Source: UBA6614 sp002433235 (lineage in GTDB: Bacteria; Verrucomicrobiota; Verrucomicrobiia; Limisphaerales; UBA1100). From it: DNA of 23,039 bases. Shown one piece after another: positions 15,754-23,039 of the stretch. Where the stretch lies: NCBI GenBank assembly GCA_002433235.1, contig DJHS01000096.1:1-23039 (forward strand). The letters run 5' to 3'. The position numbers and the translations under genes are program-made. The stretch's first letter is position 1. Every line of letters begins with the position of its first letter. The notes beneath the pieces were generated by a model that had not been told where the DNA came from, searched no databases, and saw only the letters and a list, made by a program, of their open reading frames with translations.

Positions 15754-16953
15754 CTACTTTGCTTCCAGCCGGTAAATTTTGCCCTCAAATCCCAGCAGGT
15801 ACATTTCTCCCGCCGCGTCCTCAGCAAAGCTGGCCACCAGACGAATCGGGTTGGGGCCAATAACCTGTGCGTATTCCGTCACCGTTTCGCCGTTGTAGCG
15901 CATGGCCCAGACTGTTCCCTGCTTGTAATCACCATAAACATACGCCCCCTGCAGGGCTGCGATCTTTTTCCCGCGATAAACGTAGCCGCCCGTGATGCTC
16001 AACCCGTGGCTGTGTTTGCTGAACTTGCTTTCCTTGGCCAGCGCGGGCTGATGGGGATACTCGATCACCGGATCCAGATATTTGCCTTCATGCTTAAAAG
16101 AAGTGGTCTTCCATGGATGCGCCGCCTCGCGGACCCGCCATCCGTAGTTGCCGCCCTTCACAATCAGGTTCACTTCCTCCCACTTGTCCTGACCCACATC
16201 ACCAGCCCACAACTGACCTGATGCACGGTCAAAGCTCATTCGCCAGACATTGCGCAGACCGTAAGCCCAGATTTCGCCACGAGCATCCTTTTTGCCCACA
16301 AATGGATTGTCCGCGGGGATTCCGTAGGGCAATGAACCCGTTTGAGTGTCCACATCAATTCTCAGGATCGTGCCTAGCAGTGTGGTCAGGTTTTGCGCGT
16401 TGTCAAAAGGATCATCCCGTTTGCCGCCGTCACCGTGACTAATGTATAGCTTGCCATCCGGACCGAACAGGATACAGCCGCCGTCATGATTCCAGAACGG
16501 CCGCAAAATCGTCAGCAGAATCTTCTCGCTGGACAGGTTAATCGCGTTTGGATTGTCCTTCGAAACCGTGAACTCGCTCACCACGCTCCGCAGTGGTTCA
16601 TGTTGCGAATAAAAAACGTAAAATTTACCGTTGTCCGAAAATTTCGGGTGAAAGGCCATTCCCAGCAGCCCTTCCTCATCCTTTTGGTAGGGCTTGCGCT
16701 TGGTGATATCAAAGAACACCTCCGTCGAGTCGCCATCCGAATTTTTGGGCAGAATGTGGATTTTGCCCTGTTGCTCCATCACAAACGTCCGTCCGTCGGC
16801 CAGTTGTTCCAGCCAAAGCGGCCGCTTAAACTTCAGGTTCGAGTAAGCGTTGACCAATTTCAACTGCGGCAAACTTGCCGCCTGAATGGTCGAAAAAACC
16901 ATCAGCGCCAGAAACGCCAACACCGCGCGGGTGGAGAAAAGAAAGGACTTCAT
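15754..16953 (-). CDS. PQQ-dependent sugar dehydrogenase (soluble glucose/aldose-sugar dehydrogenase family), exported
   Basis: This 399-residue periplasmic enzyme has a signal peptide at 1-25 (ending STIQA) and then a single GSDH six-bladed propeller. Family landmarks are the catalytic-type histidine H156 in NHDGG, GPDGKLYISHGDGG (164-177), the YGLRN loop at 231-235, GDVGQDKWEEVN (251-262) and GGNYGWR. Relatives oxidise aldose sugars at C1 using PQQ and Ca2+ and pass electrons to a cytochrome. No haem motif is present here, so an external acceptor is needed; the neighbouring di-haem fusion is an obvious candidate (inference). It resembles the middle domain of that neighbour, as in HPKFSDNG and GAYVYGDY, suggesting an old duplication. 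The ATG at 16953 directly precedes the signal peptide. It lies 69 bases after the fusion gene's stop and ends at the intrinsic terminator. Confidence 0.92.
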   Translation of the reverse strand: MKSFLFSTRAVLAFLALMVFSTIQAASLPQLKLVNAYSNLKFKRPLWLEQLADGRTFVMEQQGKIHILPKNSDGDSTEVFFDITKRKPYQKDEEGLLGMAFHPKFSDNGKFYVFYSQHEPLRSVVSEFTVSKDNPNAINLSSEKILLTILRPFWNHDGGCILFGPDGKLYISHGDGGKRDDPFDNAQNLTTLLGTILRIDVDTQTGSLPYGIPADNPFVGKKDARGEIWAYGLRNVWRMSFDRASGQLWAGDVGQDKWEEVNLIVKGGNYGWRVREAAHPWKTTSFKHEGKYLDPVIEYPHQPALAKESKFSKHSHGLSITGGYVYRGKKIAALQGAYVYGDYKQGTVWAMRYNGETVTEYAQVIGPNPIRLVASFAEDAAGEMYLLGFEGKIYRLEAK

Positions 16954-17022
16954 CGCCCGGATTCAAGGACGCCCCGCCCCGAATGTCAACCGCGCAAATG
17001 CCGCGCAGCCATTGGGGCCACG

Positions 17023-19977
17023 TCATGGCTGCTCGGCGGGCGGTTGAGTTGTCTTGATCCACTCGACCAGCAGCTTGACCCATTGCGCGTCCAGCGTGCG
17101 CGCCCCGATGGGTGGCATGCGCCCCTCGGCCGCGCCCACGCATCGCTGTAGCATCACGGAATGCTCCGGCCGACCGGGCGCAACGATGCGCGCGGCATCC
17201 CCAATGCCAAAATCACGGTGCACCGGCCGGGCATCAATTGTGCCGGTCTTGTCCAATGGTATGCCGTGCTTCAGTGTCATTTGCGCATTTCCTCCCCCTG
17301 CCTCCACGTGGCAGTGGGCGCAGTTGGCCTGCCAATAGGCGCGCACGCGTGACTCCAGCGGCAGAGCCGGGTCATAGGGATCGACCAAGCGCGCATCCTT
17401 TCGATGGGCCGCGCCATTGCCCGTATACTCGGACCATTTTGCGCCCTTTAACACACCCAGTTGGTCCAGCACCTGAAACTGGTGGGCTTGGAATGCGCCG
17501 TAGTCATGCGCCCGATTCATCTGCAGTTCGTTCAGACCGAGGACAAATTGGGCGGCGCGGCTGTGGCACATCATACACTCGGTGCGGCCGGGAATACGCC
17601 ACGGGCGGTTTTGGTCCTTGTGATGCAAGGTGAGATCCTCGCCGTCACGCCCCACCAGTGTGGCATCGGTCTGGCCGGCATTCCACTTGTAACTGTAGCC
17701 GGTCCATTCGCCCTGCTGCAGGGTCAACAAACGGGTTTCAATCCGCCGCCCTTCCAGCGAAAGGGTTTGGGACAACACACTGCCCTCGGGGAGTTTCCAA
17801 GCCCCGCCACGACTAAACTGGATAGTGGTGTTGGCATCCCCGGGAAGCGCAATGTGATGTTGCGAGATTGCCCCATCATTCCAATGGGGCACGTTGACGG
17901 AATATGGAACGAGCGCGGGGTGGGCTTTCAGGTTGCGGGTGTCCGTGAACAACCCCGTTTGGCTCAGGCGAACGGGAAAGCTTGTTCGCTGACCAGCGTG
18001 CGGGTTGGGCTGAAAACGGTGGAAGCCACTGGCCTCATCGATGACCAACAAATTGCCGTGTGTATCGGTGCCAAAGCCGGTGATTTTAAAGACCGTGTCG
18101 GCAATCTCCTTGTGCCAGAGCAGTTCCTCGCCATTGTGCTTGGCGGCCCAAACCTTGCCGGTGGCATAATCGCCGTAAATGTATGCGCCGCGCAGTTGGG
18201 GCAGCGCGCCACCGTGATAAACCACTCCCCCCGTAAGTGAACGGGCCTCGCGGTGGTGATGCTCCAAGGTCGGCTGGCGTAGTTTGCCCGGTCCCAGCTT
18301 ACGCTCCAGATAAAACGGGTGGCTGCCCTCGTACACGCTCCAGCCATAGTTCGCGCCCTTCTCAATCAGCTTCACGGATTCCCAATGATCCTGGCCATTT
18401 TCACCCACCCAGATGTGGCCGGTCTTGGCGTCGCAGGTTACGCGCCATGGGTTCCGAAAGCCATGCGCCCATGTTTCTGGCCGCGCATTGGGCGTGTTGA
18501 GAAAGGGATTGTCCGGGGGAATACTGTAAGCCAAGTCATCATCCGGCTCATCAACATTGATCCGCAGAAGCTTGGACAACAACAGGTCAATCCGCTGGCC
18601 GGTGACATTGATATCCGAGTCGCTCGTGCCATCGCCCGTGGTGATATACAGCATACCATCCAGCCCGAAAACCAAACCGCCACCGTCGTGTCCGTTGGAT
18701 TCCCATTTCAGGATGTCCACCCGCGATGCGGGATCGGCCTTGAATGTTTCGCGGTCCACCATCCAGCGCGACACGCGGCTATGCTTGTTCTTGCTTCCCT
18801 CGCCCCGGCGCGGCCCATTGAGGTGCGCATACACAAAGCCGTTGTCCGAAAACTTTGGATGAAAGCAGAACCCGTAGGCTAGTTCGTTGGTCACGGACAA
18901 CATGTTCACCTGCTGGCTGACACCCGCGCTGTCCTCAAACATCCAGAGCTTGCTGTAGGCGCCGTTTTTTTCCTGCCGATGATCCAAGTAAGCCAGTCGG
19001 CCCTCGACACCCGGCACATGTTTGAGTTCCAGTGGTTTTTTAACAGGCAACCGCGGCCAGACCGGTTCCGTGGTATAGGGCAACGCCGGCTCCGGTGAAC
19101 CCTTCAAGCGCGAAGCCTCCCACGCCACCCGCCTAAGCGGCCCAAACCGGTTGGCCTCCTTGCCCACAAACTCGATTGTTGCAAAATCTTGAGGGCGATG
19201 GAAATCCAGCGCCTGGAATGGCGCCGTGCTCGACAATTCCGGCCGCTCCAAACCCACCGAGTAGTCATACCGGCACAGCGCAAACGTCCATTTGTCTCCC
19301 GATCCCGGCGCACCGCCGGTCATTTTGAGGTCACTCCAAGGAATCCGCCCCTCCACCGTCCAACCCGAGTCCCGGTCCGTCAGGTCATTCAGCGTTCCCC
19401 GCAGGGTGACCTCGGATTCGATGTGGAATTCATGCGCCCGCCGCAATCGCTTTAACAGCCACGCCCCGCGGTGCGGCAGGAACAGGTCAAATTTCGTGTT
19501 CGCCGCGCTGACGTGGAACTCGTAGTACGCCTTTCCGCCGGCGGGTTTTAAAAACAACTCCCATACGTCGTTGTTCCAGGTATCTCCGTCCGGCTCCGAG
19601 ACATCCGCGAATAAATCCGTGTCCTCCATCTCCGCCGTGAAATAGAGGAACTCGTTGTCCCAAAGCAGGCGCGTGCGGGTCTTGGTTCTGGCCGGACGCA
19701 CCTTGTCCCCCAGCCAGGCAAGCCGGTAGTCCTCGAACACCGTAGCGCCAGCCCATGCCGGTTCAGAAGCGTTGCCGTCAATGTTGATGGGACCCGAAGC
19801 CCAGCGGCATTCCGCGATCGGTGCAAGATTCGTGCCGCCGGAACTTGGAGGCGGAGTTGAGGGAGGGGAAATCTCCGGCGGAACAGGCGTGGGCTTGTCC
19901 GGCGCCTCACAGGCCAGCCAGACAATCAGCGCAAGGCACGCCGGCATCCAGAATCCCTGACGCAAAAGGGAGTGCAT
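17023..19977 (-). CDS. Three-part exported oxidoreductase: CBM9-like domain, PQQ-type dehydrogenase, di-haem cytochrome domain
   Basis: The 984-residue protein opens with a hydrophobic leader ending at C23 (IVWLAC), a weak lipobox, followed by a Pro/Ser-rich spacer. Residues about 51-273 resemble a carbohydrate-binding family-9-like domain (PINIDGNASEPAW, NDVWELFL). Residues about 318-658 form a GSDH-type propeller with H430 in NGHDGGG, HGFRNPWR, GENGQDHWESV and ANYGWS. The last part (about 662-984) matches the HNE_0200/SO2930-type C-terminal domain. It has two c-type haem sites, C801-M-M-C-H805 and C886-A-H-C-H890, and GRMPPIG as a likely haem ligand loop. It may bind a glycan, oxidise its sugar and accept the electrons in one chain. 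A TTG at 19992 is in frame, but the ATG at 19977 fits the leader better. It lies 30 bases after the PhoX-like gene, in the same operon. Confidence 0.9.
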   Translation of the reverse strand: MHSLLRQGFWMPACLALIVWLACEAPDKPTPVPPEISPPSTPPPSSGGTNLAPIAECRWASGPINIDGNASEPAWAGATVFEDYRLAWLGDKVRPARTKTRTRLLWDNEFLYFTAEMEDTDLFADVSEPDGDTWNNDVWELFLKPAGGKAYYEFHVSAANTKFDLFLPHRGAWLLKRLRRAHEFHIESEVTLRGTLNDLTDRDSGWTVEGRIPWSDLKMTGGAPGSGDKWTFALCRYDYSVGLERPELSSTAPFQALDFHRPQDFATIEFVGKEANRFGPLRRVAWEASRLKGSPEPALPYTTEPVWPRLPVKKPLELKHVPGVEGRLAYLDHRQEKNGAYSKLWMFEDSAGVSQQVNMLSVTNELAYGFCFHPKFSDNGFVYAHLNGPRRGEGSKNKHSRVSRWMVDRETFKADPASRVDILKWESNGHDGGGLVFGLDGMLYITTGDGTSDSDINVTGQRIDLLLSKLLRINVDEPDDDLAYSIPPDNPFLNTPNARPETWAHGFRNPWRVTCDAKTGHIWVGENGQDHWESVKLIEKGANYGWSVYEGSHPFYLERKLGPGKLRQPTLEHHHREARSLTGGVVYHGGALPQLRGAYIYGDYATGKVWAAKHNGEELLWHKEIADTVFKITGFGTDTHGNLLVIDEASGFHRFQPNPHAGQRTSFPVRLSQTGLFTDTRNLKAHPALVPYSVNVPHWNDGAISQHHIALPGDANTTIQFSRGGAWKLPEGSVLSQTLSLEGRRIETRLLTLQQGEWTGYSYKWNAGQTDATLVGRDGEDLTLHHKDQNRPWRIPGRTECMMCHSRAAQFVLGLNELQMNRAHDYGAFQAHQFQVLDQLGVLKGAKWSEYTGNGAAHRKDARLVDPYDPALPLESRVRAYWQANCAHCHVEAGGGNAQMTLKHGIPLDKTGTIDARPVHRDFGIGDAARIVAPGRPEHSVMLQRCVGAAEGRMPPIGARTLDAQWVKLLVEWIKTTQPPAEQP

Positions 19978-20007
19978 GCCCCATGGTGACAACCCTCAAA
20001 CTACCCG

Positions 20008-21357
20008 TCAACCCTGCCAAGGGCCGGTAATGGCAAGAGTCAGGCCCCGGTGTTGAATGTTCACGAAAAGAGTCGTGCCATCCGGCGAGAACGTGGCGCC
20101 GGCAAACTCACTGTTGCCGCTGGCGTTGTGGGCGAGCTTGAAGTATCTGCCCTCCGGCGTGATGCCCACGATGTACTGGTCGCCGCCGCCATCCTCGCAC
20201 AAGATCACATCGCCCCACGGAGCCACCGTCAGGTTGTCCGCATTGTCGCAAAGATCCTTGTCGTTTGGCTGGGCAAACAGTTCCAGCGTGTCTCCAGTCA
20301 ACTTCCAGATCTGGCCGTGCCTGCCCGCGCCACCATTGGTGCAGGCAAAATAAATCGATCCCTCCGAGTACCACATACCCTCGCCGCGTGCAAAACGCGC
20401 CGCCCCCTGCTTCGCGCCGCGGTGCCGCAGATCGTCCTTGGACGACTCCACATCCTCAAGGTCCAGCCACTGCACTCGCAACTTGCCGCCAACCTGAATC
20501 CGCTGCTTGTCCCAATTGCGCGTATCCAGCGCGAATGCATCACGCACCACCAGCGCCTGCAGCTTGCCGCCCTTGACCAGCTGCCCTCTGACCGCGGGAA
20601 TGAACCGGTACAACAACCCGTCACCGCGATCCTCGGTTTCAAAAACATACCCCGTTTTTGGATCCACCGCGATCGCCTCATGATTAAACCTTCCCATCGC
20701 CTTCAGCGGCACGGCCTTTGCCAATGCCGGTTCAGCCGTGGCGGGCACTTCAAAATTATAACCGTGATCCAGCGAACATGTCTTGCCGGCTCGTTCTGTA
20801 GTTTCCTCACAGGTAACCCAACTGCCCCAAGGCGTCAGACCACCCGCGCAATTGCGCAACGTGCCGGTGAGGCTGAGGAACTGGCGCAAGACCTTTTGTT
20901 GCTTCGTGTCGTAAACCAGTGTTGTCGTGCCTCCGAGACATGCCACGCGCCGGCCCACATTCAACCGCGCGCCGACATCATACATCTTTGCGCGAATGGC
21001 ATCGGTCAGCTTCGCGTTGCCCTTGCCGAATGGCCCGGCCTCGGGGTTCACGGCCGCGCTGATTTCATGGTTGCGCACCAGAATGGTTGTTCCCTTGGGA
21101 CCGGCAAACGCAGCCATGCCGTCCGGCTTGCCGGGCAGCATCAGTCCGTCATCCATCTGGTCGCCGGCACGTGAGATGATGCGATAGGAAAATCCCTTGG
21201 GCAAATCCAACACCTTGGCGGGATCTGGCCGCAATGGCCCGTAACCCTCCGTGAGCAGGGAATCCTTGTCAGCCAAGCGCGCGCTGAGAATTTGCAGGCC
21301 CCCAAAGCCCAAGGCAACGGCGGCGGAGTCGTGGAGAAAACGGCGGCGCGTGCTCAT
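20008..21357 (-). CDS. PhoX-like (DUF839) phosphatase, Tat-exported
   Basis: This 449-residue protein starts with a twin-arginine leader (STRRRFLHDSAAVALGFGG), so it should be folded and loaded with cofactor before export. The body matches the PhoX/DUF839 family. Landmarks are RNHEIS, TPWGSWVTCEE, RFNHEA, ETEDRGDG, RGEGMWY, CEDGGGDQY and the C-terminal SEFAGATFSPDGTTLFVN. Characterised PhoX enzymes are phosphomonoesterases that use Fe3+ and Ca2+. Not every family member has shown activity, so the function is probable and not certain. At 449 residues it is shorter than the classical PhoX of roughly 600 but close to the short DUF839 form. Its ATG lies only 3 bases after the upstream sulfatase stop, and the di-haem fusion follows 30 bases later. 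This indicates one operon handling sulfated and phosphorylated substrates outside the cell. Confidence 0.88.
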   Translation of the reverse strand: MSTRRRFLHDSAAVALGFGGLQILSARLADKDSLLTEGYGPLRPDPAKVLDLPKGFSYRIISRAGDQMDDGLMLPGKPDGMAAFAGPKGTTILVRNHEISAAVNPEAGPFGKGNAKLTDAIRAKMYDVGARLNVGRRVACLGGTTTLVYDTKQQKVLRQFLSLTGTLRNCAGGLTPWGSWVTCEETTERAGKTCSLDHGYNFEVPATAEPALAKAVPLKAMGRFNHEAIAVDPKTGYVFETEDRGDGLLYRFIPAVRGQLVKGGKLQALVVRDAFALDTRNWDKQRIQVGGKLRVQWLDLEDVESSKDDLRHRGAKQGAARFARGEGMWYSEGSIYFACTNGGAGRHGQIWKLTGDTLELFAQPNDKDLCDNADNLTVAPWGDVILCEDGGGDQYIVGITPEGRYFKLAHNASGNSEFAGATFSPDGTTLFVNIQHRGLTLAITGPWQG

Positions 21358-21360
21358 CCC

Positions 21361-22863
21361 TCAGCGATACCTCCGACCCGACGGTTTGTCAGGCTCCTTT
21401 TGTGGACGCATTGGCTGATGAGCCTCCTTGGCAAAGCCAATCATGCGATCCACCAGCCGAGGTTGCTTGGCTGCGTCGTTCTTGGTTTCCTCGGGATCGA
21501 ACGCAAGGTCGTAATATTCCCATGGCGCATCCGTCGCGTGTCGTACAATCTTTTTGCCACCGGAACGCACCGCCTGCATCAGCGAGCCGTCCGGCCGCTG
21601 CCACTCCCAGTAGAGATACTTGTGGCGCGGCCGGTGCGGGTAACGCGCGCCTTTCATTGCTTCGACCATCGGCACACTGTGACAGCCGGCGGGCACGTGT
21701 TCCTCCGTGCCGGTCAACTGTGCAAAGGTGGCCATGAAATCGCCCGCGTAATGAATCTCACCCGTGGCAATGTCCCTAGGAATGGTCCCCGGCCAACTGG
21801 CAATCAGTGGCACGCGAATGCCGCCCTCGTACAACGACCGCTTGGCCTCACGATATCGCCCTGCGCTGTCCAAGCTGCCCTCAAAACGAAATGCCGGACC
21901 GTTGTCTGAGGTGAATAGCACCAGCGTGTTCTTCTCCAGCTGCAACTCGCGCAGCAACGCCACCAACTCCCCCACCTGACGGTCAATCATCGTGATCATT
22001 GCCGCCGCCACCTTCGCGCGCACCGGCCAATCGTTATCGAGATACAGGGACACCGCGGGATCATCCTTCGGCAGGTGATATTTCCCATGCGGCGGCGTCC
22101 ATGGCGCATAACAGAAAAATCGGCGGTCCTTGTTCTTGCGAATGAACTCCAGCGTGCGCTTCGTGATTTCATAATGCGCGTACTGGCGCTGCTTCCCATT
22201 CTCTTCCGCAGGAATGAATCCAGCCGCGCGGCGCCGATAATCAAACCCCTCATTTCCCGGCAACTGAACCTTCCGCCCCGTGTCGATAAGATAAGGCGGA
22301 TAAAAATCATGCGCATGCACCTGATGATAGTACCCAAAAAACTCATCGAACCCCTGTTTCTCCGGCACACCTTCCGTGCCCAGGTCTCCCAGCCCCCACT
22401 TGCCGAAACCGCCCGTGGCATAGCCTGCCTTTTTAAAAAGCTCGGCCAGTGTAAAGTCCTCATCGCGTAACGGCACCCCGCCGCTGTTCAAGCGAACGGG
22501 CGTCTGCCCCGCATGCATGCCCGTCATCAGCACGCTGCGCGAAGGCGCGCACACCGTGCAGCCCGCGTAGTACTGGTAAAACGCCACCCCATTTTCCCAC
22601 AACGCATCAAGGTGTGGCGTCTGGATGGCCTCGCTCCCATAATCCGCCAAGTCGCCGAAGCCAAGGTCATCCACCATGATCAACACAATGTTCGGACGTG
22701 GCGGCTCCACCACCCGCGCCGAGGCCACCGTCGCCACCGACGGAGCAAAAGGCACTGGCTGCGCCTCCATCATTTCCCGCGTGATTGCCTGCCAACGCGG
22801 CTCCTTCTCAGCCGTGCCACATCCGATGAACAGTGCCATCGCAATTGTAAGTGGATGTTTCAC
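21361..22863 (-). CDS. Arylsulfatase-like S1 sulfatase, probable lipoprotein
   Basis: The 500-residue enzyme begins with a short leader ending LFIGC15, a plausible lipobox, so it is likely membrane-tethered outside the cytoplasm. After a 40-residue linker the sulfatase fold starts at RPNIVLIMVDDLG, with metal ligands D65-D66. The signature C105-A-P-S-R109 plus T114-G115 is canonical, so C105 should be converted to formylglycine. K155 in FGKWGLGD, H259 in PPHGK and D320-N321 in FTSDNG complete the usual active site. It belongs to the arylsulfatase-A-like group and is clearly different from the sulfamidase-like enzyme at 2403. The ester it cleaves is not predictable. The GTG start at 22863 is supported by GAGGT four bases upstream. 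It heads the sulfatase-PhoX-dehydrogenase group. Confidence 0.94.
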   Translation of the reverse strand: MKHPLTIAMALFIGCGTAEKEPRWQAITREMMEAQPVPFAPSVATVASARVVEPPRPNIVLIMVDDLGFGDLADYGSEAIQTPHLDALWENGVAFYQYYAGCTVCAPSRSVLMTGMHAGQTPVRLNSGGVPLRDEDFTLAELFKKAGYATGGFGKWGLGDLGTEGVPEKQGFDEFFGYYHQVHAHDFYPPYLIDTGRKVQLPGNEGFDYRRRAAGFIPAEENGKQRQYAHYEITKRTLEFIRKNKDRRFFCYAPWTPPHGKYHLPKDDPAVSLYLDNDWPVRAKVAAAMITMIDRQVGELVALLRELQLEKNTLVLFTSDNGPAFRFEGSLDSAGRYREAKRSLYEGGIRVPLIASWPGTIPRDIATGEIHYAGDFMATFAQLTGTEEHVPAGCHSVPMVEAMKGARYPHRPRHKYLYWEWQRPDGSLMQAVRSGGKKIVRHATDAPWEYYDLAFDPEETKNDAAKQPRLVDRMIGFAKEAHQPMRPQKEPDKPSGRRYR

Positions 22864-22867
22864 TTTT

Positions 22868-22872
22868 ACCTC
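22868..22872 (-). promoter_or_regulatory. Ribosome-binding site deciding the GTG start of the sulfatase
   Basis: The minus strand reads TTGAGGTAAAAGTG here: a GAGGT core followed by four A and the GTG at 22863. It is the best-spaced Shine-Dalgarno in the window and fixes the non-ATG start. Confidence 0.65.
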
Positions 22873-22913
22873 AATAGCACGGAAAGCTCAGCGAAATCAG
22901 CAACAACAATCAT

Positions 22914-22947
22914 CTCTGTGGACCTCTGTGCCTCTGTGTTCTCTGTG
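22914..22947. repeat. Four-copy CTCTGTG intergenic repeat
   Basis: Exact CTCTGTG heptamers start at 22914, 22924, 22932 and 22941, that is 10, 8 and 9 bases apart. They fill the short gap between the stop at 22952 of the upstream minus-strand gene and the sulfatase start at 22863. In the direction of transcription they read CACAGAG. From memory, similar CTCTGTG/CACAGAG clusters occur between genes in many Verrucomicrobiota and other environmental genomes; I did not search. No stem-loop with a T-run is present. The function is unknown. Confidence 0.65.
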
Positions 22948-22951
22948 TAAA

Positions 22952-23039
22952 TCATTTCACAAATTTCAAAACCGGATCCTTCACCTCGCGCATGCGCGCC
23001 ACAATCATCGCGTGGAGTTCCTTAACCACAGCCGCATTT
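22952..23039 (-). CDS. 3' end of an unidentified gene, possibly a sulfatase
   Basis: Only 28 codons and a TGA stop (22952-22954) lie in the window. The frame is open to the edge and encodes a helical, charged tail ending RMREVKDPVLKFVK. Short helical ends with DPVL-type motifs are common at the C-terminus of bacterial S1 sulfatases, which would suit the neighbourhood, but the fragment is too short to assign. It is codirectional with the sulfatase gene that starts 88 bases further on and could be the previous gene of the same operon. Confidence 0.5.
   Translation of the reverse strand, partial: NAAVVKELHAMIVARMREVKDPVLKFVK

Noticed and set aside
20050..21174. Plus-strand open frame (374 codons) opposite the PhoX-like gene
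   Set aside because: Complement of a well-supported Tat-exported PhoX-like protein; no motif or start signal of its own.
22914..22947. CTCTGTG cluster as a CRISPR array
   Set aside because: Units are 7 bases with 1- to 3-base spacers; there are no spacer-length unique segments and no cas genes.

Overview
The window most likely comes from the PVC superphylum, probably Verrucomicrobiota. Three protein types point there. One is a large propeller/HEAT/haem-binding dehydrogenase of the Pirellula/Verrucomicrobium type. The second is S1 sulfatases beside exported PQQ-type sugar dehydrogenases and c-type cytochromes. The third is a long ABC-2 permease of a style I associate with this group. The DNA is moderately GC-rich, coding density is high, and Shine-Dalgarno signals are mostly weak. 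The taxon is an inference from gene content. I see no tRNA, rRNA, CRISPR array, insertion sequence or phage gene, and no gene-free stretch longer than about 130 bases.

Region A (1-6784) is exported catabolic and surface machinery. It holds the 3' part of an FG-GAP/VCBS repeat protein (+), then on the minus strand a voltage-gated K+-channel-like protein with a zinc-ribbon tail, a sulfamidase-like sulfatase, and a 929-residue propeller/HEAT/haem protein. A short 8-base-periodic repeat lies just downstream of the haem gene.

Region B (6913-14632) is a plus-strand run. It starts with an IolI-like sugar isomerase/epimerase divergent from the haem gene. A membrane-anchored unknown protein, an ABC ATPase and a 1123-residue ABC-2 permease follow in tight linkage. 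The permease carries an in-frame internal block: a WD40-like propeller flanked by extra membrane helices. Two small coiled-coil proteins with C-terminal membrane anchors come next, then an Ogt-type DNA repair methyltransferase. The ABC cluster is the best candidate here for an undescribed membrane system.

Region C (14629-23039) is entirely on the minus strand. Read in the direction of transcription it runs: 3' end of an unidentified gene, CTCTGTG repeat cluster, lipoprotein-like sulfatase, Tat-exported PhoX-like phosphatase, a CBM9-like/PQQ-dehydrogenase/di-haem fusion, a stand-alone PQQ-type sugar dehydrogenase with a clear intrinsic terminator, and a LOG-family protein. The LOG gene converges on ogt so tightly that the two stop codons overlap.

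Together regions A and C look like periplasmic or surface attack on sulfated and phosphorylated polymers. Sulfate and phosphate would be removed outside the cytoplasm and sugars oxidised there, with electrons passing to haem domains. This integrated picture is inference; the individual family calls rest on motifs seen in the sequence.
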